Below, one piece after another: positions 48,802 through 57,117 of a stretch of DNA of 64,000 nucleotides. Location of the stretch: the NCBI RefSeq assembly GCF_001682865.1, contig NZ_MAQX01000011.1, positions 513,185-577,184 on the forward strand, in the 5' to 3' direction. This stretch comes from Bacillus sp. FJAT-26390 (GTDB lineage: Bacteria; Bacillota; Bacilli; Paenibacillales; Paenibacillaceae). The stretch's first letter is position 1; every line of letters starts with the position of its first letter. The notes under the pieces were generated by a model. It did not search any database and was not told the origin of the DNA. It saw only the letters and a program-made list of their open reading frames with translations. The position numbers were made by a program, and so were the translations under genes.

Positions 48802-50121
48802 TTATAGCTCGCCTTTGCCGCCGCCAAGCCTTACGATCTTAGCTTTGCCAACCGCATCCTTGGTAACATTCCGCGTGTCGTAGATCAGCGCCGCATGCTC
48901 AAGCAGAAGCGGCAACGGAAGGCTTGAGTGGTCGGTCGCTATGACGATACAGTCCATACTTTTAATCAACGCTTCAGTAAGCGGCGTACTCTCGAGAGTA
49001 TGCGCCCCGACCTGCATGGAAGGCACGTAAGGATCATGATAATAAACGCCCGCCCCTTCAATTTGCAGCAGATGAATAAGCTCAATAGAAGCCGATTCCC
49101 GATAATCAGCAATATCCGGCTTATAAGCAGCTCCATAAACTAGAATGTTCGTGCTCGTTAACGCTTTAGGGGCAAGATGCAGCTTTAGCTGCTGCGTAAT
49201 ATACAGAGGCATCATGCGATTGACTGCATTGGAGGTTTGAATAAAATCGGAGCTGATGCCGTATTGCTTTATTTTCCAAGCTAAATAAGAAGGATCAACA
49301 GGAATACAGTGGCCCCCGACGCCCGGTCCAGGGTAAAAGGCTTTGAAGCCAAACGGCTTCGTAGCGGCTGCCTCAATGATCTCCCAGAGATTTAAATCGA
49401 GCACGTCACAGATCATCGCAAGCTCGTTAATAAATGAAATGTTGACCAGCCGATAGGCGTTTTCGAGCAGCTTTGTCATTTCGGCGGCATCCGTCGAAGA
49501 CATTTTATGAACCTGTGCGAATACTTGCCGGTACAATTCAACTGCCCTGCTCAAGCAGTCTGGCGTAATTCCGCTAACGACCTTCGGAATGTTTTCTACC
49601 CGGTATTCTTTGTTGCCAGGGTCTACCCGCTCAGGCGAATAGGCAGCGTGAAAATCTACCCCAACCCGCAAACCGGATTTACTTAAAATAGGAAGCAGCA
49701 CTTCCCTAGTCGTTCCCGGATACGTCGAGCTTTCCAAAATGACCAATTGACCCTCTCTGAGCCTGCTCTTTATTTCTTTGGCTGCCTGCGTCAAAAAGCT
49801 CAGATCAGGCGTGCCATAGGAGGTCAGCGGTGTCGGCACACAAATAATAATGGCTTCCGCTTTATCCATAACGCTGTATTGATCCGATGGGGTGAAACGT
49901 TTGGCCTCCAAGGCCGATTGGATCTCCTGATCCTCTACTTCGATAATATAGCTCTGTCCTCTGCTCAGCTTTTTAATCTTTTGATGATCCAAATCAATGC
50001 CCAGCACGTGAAATCCCTTTTGGGCAAATAGCAAAGCTAACGGAAGGCCTACATAGCCAAGTCCTACTATGGCTACCGTCCGCGGCTCATCAGGGATGTT
50101 ATTGAATCGTTCCTTGCTCAT
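48802..50121 (-). CDS. nucleotide-sugar 6-dehydrogenase, WecC/WbpA-like
   Basis: 439 residues: VAIVGLGYVGLPLALLFAQKGF (NAD site), ESSTYPGTTREVLLPIL, YSPERVDPGN, and GFKAFYPGPGVGGHCIPVDPSYLAW with catalytic Cys in GGHCIP. The GPGVGGHCIPVDP form is that of UDP-GlcNAc/ManNAc/GalNAc C6 dehydrogenases rather than UDP-glucose ones. It would make a UDP-HexNAcA. Own transcript, terminator at 48.7 kb. A weak CATATATTA lies upstream. Confidence 0.88.
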   Translation of the reverse strand: MSKERFNNIPDEPRTVAIVGLGYVGLPLALLFAQKGFHVLGIDLDHQKIKKLSRGQSYIIEVEDQEIQSALEAKRFTPSDQYSVMDKAEAIIICVPTPLTSYGTPDLSFLTQAAKEIKSRLREGQLVILESSTYPGTTREVLLPILSKSGLRVGVDFHAAYSPERVDPGNKEYRVENIPKVVSGITPDCLSRAVELYRQVFAQVHKMSSTDAAEMTKLLENAYRLVNISFINELAMICDVLDLNLWEIIEAAATKPFGFKAFYPGPGVGGHCIPVDPSYLAWKIKQYGISSDFIQTSNAVNRMMPLYITQQLKLHLAPKALTSTNILVYGAAYKPDIADYRESASIELIHLLQIEGAGVYYHDPYVPSMQVGAHTLESTPLTEALIKSMDCIVIATDHSSLPLPLLLEHAALIYDTRNVTKDAVGKAKIVRLGGGKGEL

Positions 50122-50212
50122 AATCTATGATCTCGCCCTCTTTCTAGCTGCTATAACCAACTATAATAATATATGAAGAGCCTGTTTCAATTGATTGGAC
50201 AATGGCGGCTAT

Positions 50213-50242
50213 AAACAAGACGATCCCCCATTTGGGGGATCG
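50213..50242 (-). terminator. terminator of the ugd operon
   Basis: CGATCCCCC-ATTT-GGGGGATCG perfect stem followed on the minus strand by TCTTGTTT, immediately after the stop at 50248. Confidence 0.88.
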
Positions 50243-50247
50243 AAAAT

Positions 50248-51543
50248 TTAGCCGTTGTGGCCAATTCCTTGATAATAATAGCCATTGGCGCGCATGTCAC
50301 GCGCATCCAGTATATTTCGTCCGTCGAATACATTCGGCTGGGACATTACTAGTTTCATGTGGCCCCAATCTATATTTTTGAAAATCGGCCACTCCGTGCA
50401 CAAAATGACCGCATCGGCAGCCTGCAGCGCTTCCTCCAGCTTGGAGCATTCCGTGACGGCTTTATATGCTGCGTCAGCCGGCAGCGAAGCTACTGGATCA
50501 TACAGCGTCACATGCGCTTGCTCGTTCAGCAGGCTCTCTATCACACGAAGTGCCGGAGCCTCCCTTATATCATCTGTATCCGGTTTAAAGGCCAGGCCTA
50601 GTACCGCTATTTTTTGGTTTGCAAGACTTCCCAAACGCTCTCTCACTTTATTAATCAGGTATGCATGCTGCGTTTGATTGACCTGTACAACCTTCTCTAG
50701 CACTGACAGCTCGGTACTATTTTGCTTTGCCGTAAGAATTAAGGCTGACACATCCTTCGGGAAGCATGACCCTCCGTATCCGATTCCAGCCTGCAGAAAG
50801 CTTGGGCCTATTCGTGGATCAAGTCCCATCCCAAACGATACTTCCTTCACATTGACGTCCAGCACATCACAGAGTCTGGCAAGCTCGTTAACAAAAGATA
50901 TTTTAGTAGCTAAAAAGGCGTTTGAAGCGTATTTGATTAGCTCGGCTGTTCTCGGGGTCGTTATGACTACGGGGCATTTAGCCGATTGGTAAAGCGATTG
51001 AAGCAGATGAGCAGCACGTTTGCTATTGGAACCTATAATAATGCGATCAGGATTTAAAGCATCGGCTACCGCTTTTCCTTCGCGCAAAAATTCCGGGTTT
51101 GAAGCGACGTCGAACGGATAAGCCTGCTCTTGAGCGGCGGCAATCCAAGCGGTAATCTGCTCCTGTGTCCCTACAGGAACGGTGCTTTTTGTTACGACCA
51201 GCTTATAGCCGTTCATCTTTTGCCCGATATCCTCTGCAACCTGCTTCACATATCGCATATCGGCGCTGCCATCGGCGCGAGAGGGCGTTCCGACACATAT
51301 AAAAATTAAATCATTGTCTCTGATCGCTTTATCTTTATTCGTCGTAAATTGTATTTGTCCAGATTGCACATGCTTGCGGAGCATGTCCTCGAGCCCTGGC
51401 TCGTAAAAGTGAAGCACCCCTTGCTCCAGCTGCTGAATTTTATGCTTGTCGGTATCCAGCCCCGTCACCTTCCAGCCAAGCTCAGCAAAGACCATCGCCG
51501 TTGTTGACCCTACATATCCCGTGCCGATTACTAATATATTCAT
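50248..51543 (-). CDS. ugd: UDP-glucose 6-dehydrogenase
   Basis: ATG 51541-51543 after GAAGGGGG, with ATGA overlap to the upstream gene; a longer frame upstream has no support. 431 residues: NILVIGTGYVGSTTAMVFAELGW, TKSTVPVGT, ASNPEFLREGKAV, GIGYGGSCFPKDVSAL (catalytic Cys) and LGLAFKPDTDDIREAPAL, the typical UgdH/TuaD set. It makes UDP-glucuronate. The partner nucleotidyltransferase gives its UDP-hexose substrate. Confidence 0.93.
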   Translation of the reverse strand: MNILVIGTGYVGSTTAMVFAELGWKVTGLDTDKHKIQQLEQGVLHFYEPGLEDMLRKHVQSGQIQFTTNKDKAIRDNDLIFICVGTPSRADGSADMRYVKQVAEDIGQKMNGYKLVVTKSTVPVGTQEQITAWIAAAQEQAYPFDVASNPEFLREGKAVADALNPDRIIIGSNSKRAAHLLQSLYQSAKCPVVITTPRTAELIKYASNAFLATKISFVNELARLCDVLDVNVKEVSFGMGLDPRIGPSFLQAGIGYGGSCFPKDVSALILTAKQNSTELSVLEKVVQVNQTQHAYLINKVRERLGSLANQKIAVLGLAFKPDTDDIREAPALRVIESLLNEQAHVTLYDPVASLPADAAYKAVTECSKLEEALQAADAVILCTEWPIFKNIDWGHMKLVMSQPNVFDGRNILDARDMRANGYYYQGIGHNG

Positions 51544-52526
51544 TGGTTTCCCCCTTCTTTCCTTGCATGCAGGCCTGCCATGACGGATCGATAACCAATG
51601 ACCGTATCTTTTAACGAATAAGCAATATGCTGCAAATGTACGCCGCTCAAAATAATGCTGTTTTCGATTCGGCAATCCTCGATATGCGAGTCGGCACTGA
51701 TCGAAACATAGGGGCCAACGGTACAATCCTTCAACACGCTTCCTTTAGCAATGGAAACAGGCTCAATAAGGGTACAGTTGTCTAAGATGACCGATTCATG
51801 CTTCAGGCTCTTGCTCGGAATCTCGTCAAGCCTTTTGCGGTTGGACTCTAACCACCGCTCCAGCGTCCCGACGTCCATGTTAAGCTTTTGCGTCACATGA
51901 TAAGTTACGGGAAGGTTTTGATCGATAACCCATTGAATGGCGTCCGTAATTTCATATTCGCCTCTTGCGGAGGGCTTAATGTCGCTGACCGCTGCGAATA
52001 TCGATCCTTTAAAGGCATAAGCGCCTAAGACGGCAAGTTTCGATTTTGGAATGCGCGGCTTCTCCTCGAGCCTTATGATACGCTCCTCGAGCACCTCCGC
52101 TATGCCGTAATCCTGTGGATTCGCAACCTCTGCGAGCAGCAAGGAGGCATGGCTTCCTCTTTCTTCTACGTCAATCTTCAATTCTCTTAAACTATCGGAA
52201 ATTAAATTGTCGCCTAACAACAGCAAAAAAGCTTCATCTTCAATATACGCCTCAGCCTGCTTCACCGCGTCCGAGATGCCCTTCGCCTCATTCTGGTAAA
52301 TATAAGTGATCGTTACATCCTTTTCTTCCCCCAAACATTCACGAATATCCGACTCCTGCGACGGGTGGATGACCACCCCGATCTCCCTAATCCCTTGCTC
52401 TGTCAGCTTCTCAATACAAGATTGCAAAATGGGAGTGTTAGCTACAGGTATGAGCGTTTTAGGATGTTTCAGGGTGAACGGATAAAGCCGAGTCCCTTTG
52501 CCAGCACAGAGTATTAGTCCTTTCAA
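51540..52526 (-). CDS. sugar-1-phosphate nucleotidyltransferase with beta-helix tail
   Basis: TTG start after GGGGAG. 328 residues: MKGLILCAGKGTRLYPFTLKHPKTLIPVANTPI is the RmlA/GlmU nucleotidyltransferase motif, then LLLGDNLI and NMDVGTLERWLES; residues ~240-320 have hexapeptide-like repeats (VILDNCTLIEPVSIAKGSVLKDCTV), a left-handed beta-helix. Such long forms act as glucose-1-P thymidylyl/uridylyltransferases. Coupled to ugd. Confidence 0.88.
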   Translation of the reverse strand: MKGLILCAGKGTRLYPFTLKHPKTLIPVANTPILQSCIEKLTEQGIREIGVVIHPSQESDIRECLGEEKDVTITYIYQNEAKGISDAVKQAEAYIEDEAFLLLLGDNLISDSLRELKIDVEERGSHASLLLAEVANPQDYGIAEVLEERIIRLEEKPRIPKSKLAVLGAYAFKGSIFAAVSDIKPSARGEYEITDAIQWVIDQNLPVTYHVTQKLNMDVGTLERWLESNRKRLDEIPSKSLKHESVILDNCTLIEPVSIAKGSVLKDCTVGPYVSISADSHIEDCRIENSIILSGVHLQHIAYSLKDTVIGYRSVMAGLHARKEGGNQ

Positions 52527-52561
52527 AACGCATCTCCCCTATTAAAAAAATCAATTTCTAT

Positions 52562-52589
52562 CATTCTATGAAAAGGAGCTGCGATTGGT
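52562..52589 (-). promoter_or_regulatory. sigma-K-like promoter of the nucleotidyltransferase-ugd operon
   Basis: Minus strand: ACC with AC at 52588-52589, 17-nt spacer, CATAGAATG (52562-52570), one mismatch from CATAnnnTA. About 36 bp from the start codon. Confidence 0.5.
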
Positions 52590-52679
52590 GTAGGCCAAGC
52601 TTCGCAAATCGCTCGTTCTTGCGCGGAAAAGAACTGCTGCCATCTAATGAAAACGCCGTGCCATGAATAGTTGACCATT

Positions 52680-52688
52680 CATATCCTA
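52680..52688 (+). promoter_or_regulatory. sigma-K-like -10 before the GT4-GT2 cluster
   Basis: CATATCCTA matches CATAnnnTA exactly; upstream GCCA lies near the -35 position with a slightly long spacer (18). It precedes the ribosome site AAGGAG by about 30 bp. Confidence 0.45.
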
Positions 52689-52734
52689 CGGTGTGATGCC
52701 TTATAGATACTAACCTAAAGGAGCTGTGCGGGCT

Positions 52735-53754
52735 TTGAAAATTGCACAAATATCAACAAATACAATAACTGTACCTCCTAAAGACTATGGCGGCACGCAG
52801 CGTGACGTTCATTATCTAACTGAAGAATTGGTTCGTCGCGGTCATGAAGTCATCTTGTTCGCCAAGAAAGGCTCTACTTCGAACGCAAGCCAAACCTTTG
52901 AATACCCATCCAACAACCGTAAGGAACAGCTTGATTTTATAATAAAGAACCTTCCAGAAGACGTTGATTTCATTCATGATCATTACGGAATCGTAGCCAA
53001 AGCCAACCCGCCCATTCCTACGATTCGCAATTCCCATTCAAAGGGCGTCGCCGGCGTGCAAATTCCGATCTATGTAAGCAAAACGATTCTAAAAAAATAC
53101 GGCAAAAATAAAGGTTTTTATGTGCATAACGGCATTCGGGTCGAGGATTACCAGTTTCGCAAGAACAAAGACGATTATCTGCTTTTTATCGGCCGTATGA
53201 TCGAGCAAAAGGGCGTCCACCTTGCGATCAAGGTCGCCAAAAAAACCGGCAAAAAACTGATCATTGCAGGTCCTTTAAATGATAGGAAATATTTCAACTC
53301 AAAAATCAAGCCTCACTTAAACCATAAAATCCGCTATGTGGGCTCTGTCGGCGGCAGCAAGAAGCAGGAACTGCTATCCGGCGCAAGCTGCGTACTCTTT
53401 ACTTCCACCTGGGATGAACCGTTTGGCCTTGTTCTCATAGAAGCGCTGGCAAGCGGGACGCCTGTGCTTGGTTTCAAGAAAGGCGCCGTGCCGGAAGTGT
53501 TAAAGGGTCTGCCTCAGCTGCTTTGCAGCAATACCAACGAAATGGCTTCAAAAATAAGAAATTCAAAAAAATTGCCCTCTGCCCACAAATGCAGGCGTTA
53601 CGTCAGAGCACGCTTCTCCGACATCGTCATGACCGACAACTTTCTCAAGCTGTACCAAAAAATTATTAAGCGCAAAAAATATAAGCTGATCAAACATTCC
53701 CTGTGGAATAAGCGCAAGGCAAAGGCAAAAAACGAAATCGAGGAGTTGTATTAA
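52735..53754 (+). CDS. GT4 glycosyltransferase, copy A
   Basis: TTG 52735 is preferred over GTG 52726 because the paralogue at 54513 uses the same TTG and its upstream GTG is out of frame. ~339 residues: KIAQISTNTITVPPKDYGGT, HDHYGIVA, LFIGRMIEQKGVHLAIKVAKK, and DEPFGLVLIEALASGTPV (E-x7-E retaining GT4). The C-terminal tail is Lys/Arg-rich. The next gene (GT2) starts at the adjacent base, so the two are translated as a pair. Confidence 0.88.
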   Translation: MKIAQISTNTITVPPKDYGGTQRDVHYLTEELVRRGHEVILFAKKGSTSNASQTFEYPSNNRKEQLDFIIKNLPEDVDFIHDHYGIVAKANPPIPTIRNSHSKGVAGVQIPIYVSKTILKKYGKNKGFYVHNGIRVEDYQFRKNKDDYLLFIGRMIEQKGVHLAIKVAKKTGKKLIIAGPLNDRKYFNSKIKPHLNHKIRYVGSVGGSKKQELLSGASCVLFTSTWDEPFGLVLIEALASGTPVLGFKKGAVPEVLKGLPQLLCSNTNEMASKIRNSKKLPSAHKCRRYVRARFSDIVMTDNFLKLYQKIIKRKKYKLIKHSLWNKRKAKAKNEIEELY

Positions 53755-54444
53755 ATGGTCACCATTATCGCATGCACCATGAGAAACTCTTTTATGGATA
53801 ACGTGTTCGCCAACTACGACCGGCAATTGTGGAAAGACAAACAGATGATTATTGTGTTGAACAAAAATAATATGGACCTTAAAGCTTGGAAAGAAAGAGC
53901 AAAGCAGTACCCCAACAACGAAGTGCGGGTCTATAAGCTGCCGCAAAAATATAAGCTGGGCAAATGTTTGAACTACGCCATTTCCTTGGCAAAGGAAGGC
54001 ATTATCGCCAAGTTCGATGACGATGACTATTACGCTCCAAAATATTTAAGGGAATCGGTAAGGGCGCTGAAGAAGGGGAAAGCAAACATTATCGGCAAGC
54101 ATACGTCCTATCTCTATTTTGAAGAGAAAAAGGCGCTCATGGTATTTCGCAGAGGCGGAGAGCGGAAATATCAAAGATCCATTAAAGGCGGAACGCTTCT
54201 CTTTAAAAAATCGGTATGGCGAAGAGTGAAATTCCCGGAGCATAAGCTGGTAGGCACTGATTCCGGATGGACTGGAAGATGCAGAAGAAGAGGCTTTAAA
54301 ATCTATTCCGTTTCCAAAAAACACTACGTCTGCATTAGAAGAAAAAATATAGGCTCGCATACGCAAAAAAAGAGCACAAAAAGATATATGTCCCACTGCA
54401 AGCTTGTCCGTCGTACCCGCCATTTTGCAAAGTACATCTCGTAA
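53755..54444 (+). CDS. small GT2 glycosyltransferase, copy A (DDDD family)
   Basis: Begins right after the TAA of the GT4 gene. 229 residues: VTIIACTMRNSFMDNVFANY, LGKCLNYAISLAKEGIIAKFDDDDYYAPKYL, GGTLLFKKSVWRRVKFPEH. Basic overall, no membrane helix. Paired with GT4 copy A; near-identical architecture to 55530-56219. Confidence 0.85.
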   Translation: MVTIIACTMRNSFMDNVFANYDRQLWKDKQMIIVLNKNNMDLKAWKERAKQYPNNEVRVYKLPQKYKLGKCLNYAISLAKEGIIAKFDDDDYYAPKYLRESVRALKKGKANIIGKHTSYLYFEEKKALMVFRRGGERKYQRSIKGGTLLFKKSVWRRVKFPEHKLVGTDSGWTGRCRRRGFKIYSVSKKHYVCIRRKNIGSHTQKKSTKRYMSHCKLVRRTRHFAKYIS

Positions 54445-54512
54445 ACTACACAATGCATCCGACGCCTAATAAGCAAGGCTTAAATATTCTAAATTAAGGG
54501 AGCTGTGCGATT

Positions 54513-55529
54513 TTGAAGATAGCACAAATATCAACTAATACCATACCAGTTCCTCCTAAAGATTACGGCGGCACGCAGCGTGAGGTCCATTATTTAACGG
54601 AAGAGCTCGTTCGGCGCGGCCATAAAGTCATTTTATTCGCGAAGAAAGGCTCCACTGCCCGCTCTACCCAAACCTTCGAATATCCGTCCAACGACCGGAA
54701 CGAGCAGCTTGCTTTTATTATGAAAAACCTGCCCAGCGATGTCGATTTTATTCATGACCATTACGGCATCGTAGCCAGTTCGAACCCGCCCATACCCACT
54801 ATTCGAAGCTCCCATTCAAAGGGAGTGGCCGGCGTCCAAATTCCCGTATATGTGAGCAAAACGATTTTGCGGAAATACGGTAAAAATAAAGGCTTTTACG
54901 TGCATAACGGCATTCGGGTCGAAGATTATCGCTTCCGCAAAAAGAAAAAGGGATATCTGCTGTTTCTTGGCCGGATCATTAAGCAGAAGGGCGTTCACCT
55001 CGCAGTCGAGGTCGCCAGAAAAACCGGCAAAGAGCTTATACTGGCAGGCCCTATAAATGATAAAAAGTATTTTAATTCCAAGATCAAGCCTTATTTGAAT
55101 AACAAGATTCGCTATATCGGATCCGTTGGCGGCCGCAAAAAAATGGATCTGCTGTCCCGCGCAAGCTGCGTCCTCTTTACGTCTACTTGGGATGAGCCGT
55201 TTGGCCTCGTTCTCATTGAAGCGCTCGCCAGCGGAACGCCCGTGCTTGGCTTTAGGAAGGGCGGCGCCGTGCCGGAAGTGCTGAACGGCATGCCGCAGCT
55301 GCTTTGCAGCAGCACGAAGGATATGATCAAGAAAGTTCAGAAGCCGTCCAAGTTTCCAACAGCCCGGGCATGCAGAGCCTATGTGCAAAAACATTTTTCC
55401 GACCGTTCCATGACCGACAAGTTTTTGAAGCTGTACAAAAAAATCATTAAAGAAAAACGATATAAAATCGTGAGAAACACCAAATGGACGAAGCGCAAAA
55501 CCAAAACTCACCGCAAGGGGCTGAGATAA
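54513..55529 (+). CDS. GT4 glycosyltransferase, copy B
   Basis: TTG start ten bases after GGAG. 338 residues, closely similar to copy A across the whole length (KIAQISTNTIPVPPKDYGGT, FLGRIIKQKGVHLAVEVARK, DEPFGLVLIEALASGTPV, one extra Gly in FRKGGAVPEVLNG). C-terminal tail KWTKRKTKTHRKG is basic. Part of a tandem duplication with a period of about 1.78 kb. Confidence 0.88.
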   Translation: MKIAQISTNTIPVPPKDYGGTQREVHYLTEELVRRGHKVILFAKKGSTARSTQTFEYPSNDRNEQLAFIMKNLPSDVDFIHDHYGIVASSNPPIPTIRSSHSKGVAGVQIPVYVSKTILRKYGKNKGFYVHNGIRVEDYRFRKKKKGYLLFLGRIIKQKGVHLAVEVARKTGKELILAGPINDKKYFNSKIKPYLNNKIRYIGSVGGRKKMDLLSRASCVLFTSTWDEPFGLVLIEALASGTPVLGFRKGGAVPEVLNGMPQLLCSSTKDMIKKVQKPSKFPTARACRAYVQKHFSDRSMTDKFLKLYKKIIKEKRYKIVRNTKWTKRKTKTHRKGLR

Positions 55530-56219
55530 GTGGTAACCATTATCGCATGCACGATGAGATCCGCCTATATGGATAATGTATTCGCCAACTATAATCGGCA
55601 AACGGTGAAGGACAAACAAATGATTATTATTTTGAATAAAGATGACATGGATATTAAGCTGTGGAAGGAGCGCGCCAGCCAGTACCCCAAAAACGAAGTC
55701 AGGGTCTACAAGCTTCCACAAAAATATTTGCTGGGCAAATGTTTGAATTATGCTATTGCGAGGGCGAAGGACGGGATCATCACGAAGTTCGACGATGATG
55801 ATTATTACGCGCCAAACTATTTGATCGAGTCCATAAGGGCGCTCAGAGCAGGCAAAGCCAGCATCGTCGGCAAAACAACCTCCTATCTTTATTTTGAAGA
55901 AACAAAAGCGCTTATGGTGTTCCGGGCCGGAAGCGAGCAGTCGTATCGACGCTCCATAAAAGGAGGAACGCTGCTCTTTAGAAAATCGGTTTGGAGAAAT
56001 GTGAAATTTCCGGAAAACCGATTGGTGGGCACCGATTCGGAGTGGACTTTTCGCTGCCGCAAAAAAGGATATAAAATTTATTCCGTCTCCAAAAAAAATT
56101 ATGTCTGCGTCCGCCGGAAAAATGTTGAGTCGCATACGCAAAAGAACAGCACCAAAAAGTATATGGATTATTGCAGGCTGGTCAGATATACGAATGACTA
56201 TACCAAGTATGTGTCTTAA
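55530..56219 (+). CDS. small GT2 glycosyltransferase, copy B (DDDD family)
   Basis: GTG start abutting the GT4 copy B stop. 229 residues, same length as copy A and strongly similar (IIACTMRSAYMDNVFANYNRQ, IITKFDDDDYYAPNYL, GGTLLFRKSVWRNVKFPEN). Divergence is concentrated in the acceptor-side loops (ETKALMVFRAGSEQSYRRS), which could change specificity after duplication. Confidence 0.85.
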   Translation: MVTIIACTMRSAYMDNVFANYNRQTVKDKQMIIILNKDDMDIKLWKERASQYPKNEVRVYKLPQKYLLGKCLNYAIARAKDGIITKFDDDDYYAPNYLIESIRALRAGKASIVGKTTSYLYFEETKALMVFRAGSEQSYRRSIKGGTLLFRKSVWRNVKFPENRLVGTDSEWTFRCRKKGYKIYSVSKKNYVCVRRKNVESHTQKNSTKKYMDYCRLVRYTNDYTKYVS

Positions 56220-56285
56220 AGCGTCTGCATAAGCATTTCGACCGATTCGCTGCTTTTTAAAGTGACAGGGAAGGTGGCTCGATAG

Positions 56286-57056
56286 ATGTTGAACATGGTG
56301 AATGAAGGCGTATCTATCATAACCTCGACCATTCGGCCGGAGCATCTCCATCATATTTTCCGGAATTATGCCCGTCAGACTTGGAATAAGAAAGAGCTCA
56401 TTATTATTGTGAACAAAAACAATATTTCATTAGAACCGTATAAGCAGAAGGCGCTGCAATACCAAAATGTCCGCATCTATCGGGTTGACCAGGCAAAAAA
56501 CTTGGGAGCATGCCTCAATTACGCCGCATCTACAGCCAAATACAACTACATCGCCAAGTTTGACGACGACGACTATTACTCGCCTTATTATCTCGCAGAG
56601 GCTATGCAGCTGTTCGGGAATTCGAAAGCGGATGTCATTGGCAAACGCTCCTGTTATTTCTTTTTCCCGCATCGATCCAAGCTTTTGCTTCGCAAAACCT
56701 CCGTCCCCCCCTATAAGCCATGCAGAAAAATAGCCGGGGCAACGATCATGTTCCATAAAAGGGTTTTTCAAAAGGTCCATTTTTCAAGGCATGTGCGCCA
56801 AGGCACGGACGTTCGTTTTGTTCGCGCTTGCTTAAACAAAGGTTTCCGCATATACACTACCTCTCCCTATAACTTCGTAGCGTACAGGCGGCCAAACAAC
56901 CTTTCTCATACATGGAAAATAACCGATAAGCAGCTGCTGACGGACAAAAACGCCAGCATTATCGATACAACCGACTTCAAGCCGTATATTAATAAATCGC
57001 TCAACAGGCTTCCTATTCCCGGCAGCCACAAAAGCTTGCCCGCTTCGCAATCTTGA
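56286..57056 (+). CDS. small GT2 glycosyltransferase (DDDD family member 4)
   Basis: ATG after GGAAGGTGG. 256 residues: VSIITSTIRPEHLHHIFRNYARQ, LGACLNYAASTAKYNYIAKFDDDDYYSPYYL, AGATIMFHKRVFQKVHF. More distant from the tandem pair but clearly the same family, closer to the 47971 gene in its ending (SHTWKITDKQLLTDKNASII...). Followed by a strong terminator. Confidence 0.82.
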   Translation: MLNMVNEGVSIITSTIRPEHLHHIFRNYARQTWNKKELIIIVNKNNISLEPYKQKALQYQNVRIYRVDQAKNLGACLNYAASTAKYNYIAKFDDDDYYSPYYLAEAMQLFGNSKADVIGKRSCYFFFPHRSKLLLRKTSVPPYKPCRKIAGATIMFHKRVFQKVHFSRHVRQGTDVRFVRACLNKGFRIYTTSPYNFVAYRRPNNLSHTWKITDKQLLTDKNASIIDTTDFKPYINKSLNRLPIPGSHKSLPASQS

Positions 57057-57070
57057 ACAAAAACATACGA

Positions 57071-57108
57071 AAACGAGCCTTAGAAGCGACTCTAGGGCTC
57101 GTTTTTTT
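57071..57108 (+). terminator. terminator of the GT cluster
   Basis: AAACGAGCCT / AGGGCTCGTTT stem followed by TTTT; also usable on the minus strand for the convergent gene. Confidence 0.85.
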
Positions 57109-57117
57109 AAATGCCTA

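Noticed and set aside
50167..50175. CATATATTA as a sigma-K -10 before the dehydrogenase gene
   Set aside because: No AC at 16-18 nt upstream and the stretch is simply A+T-rich.
54816..56354. 512-codon open frame on the minus strand
   Set aside because: It runs antisense to the GT4/GT2 duplication; the plus-strand genes have clear family motifs and ribosome sites. The antisense frame has none and its openness follows from codon bias of the genes below.
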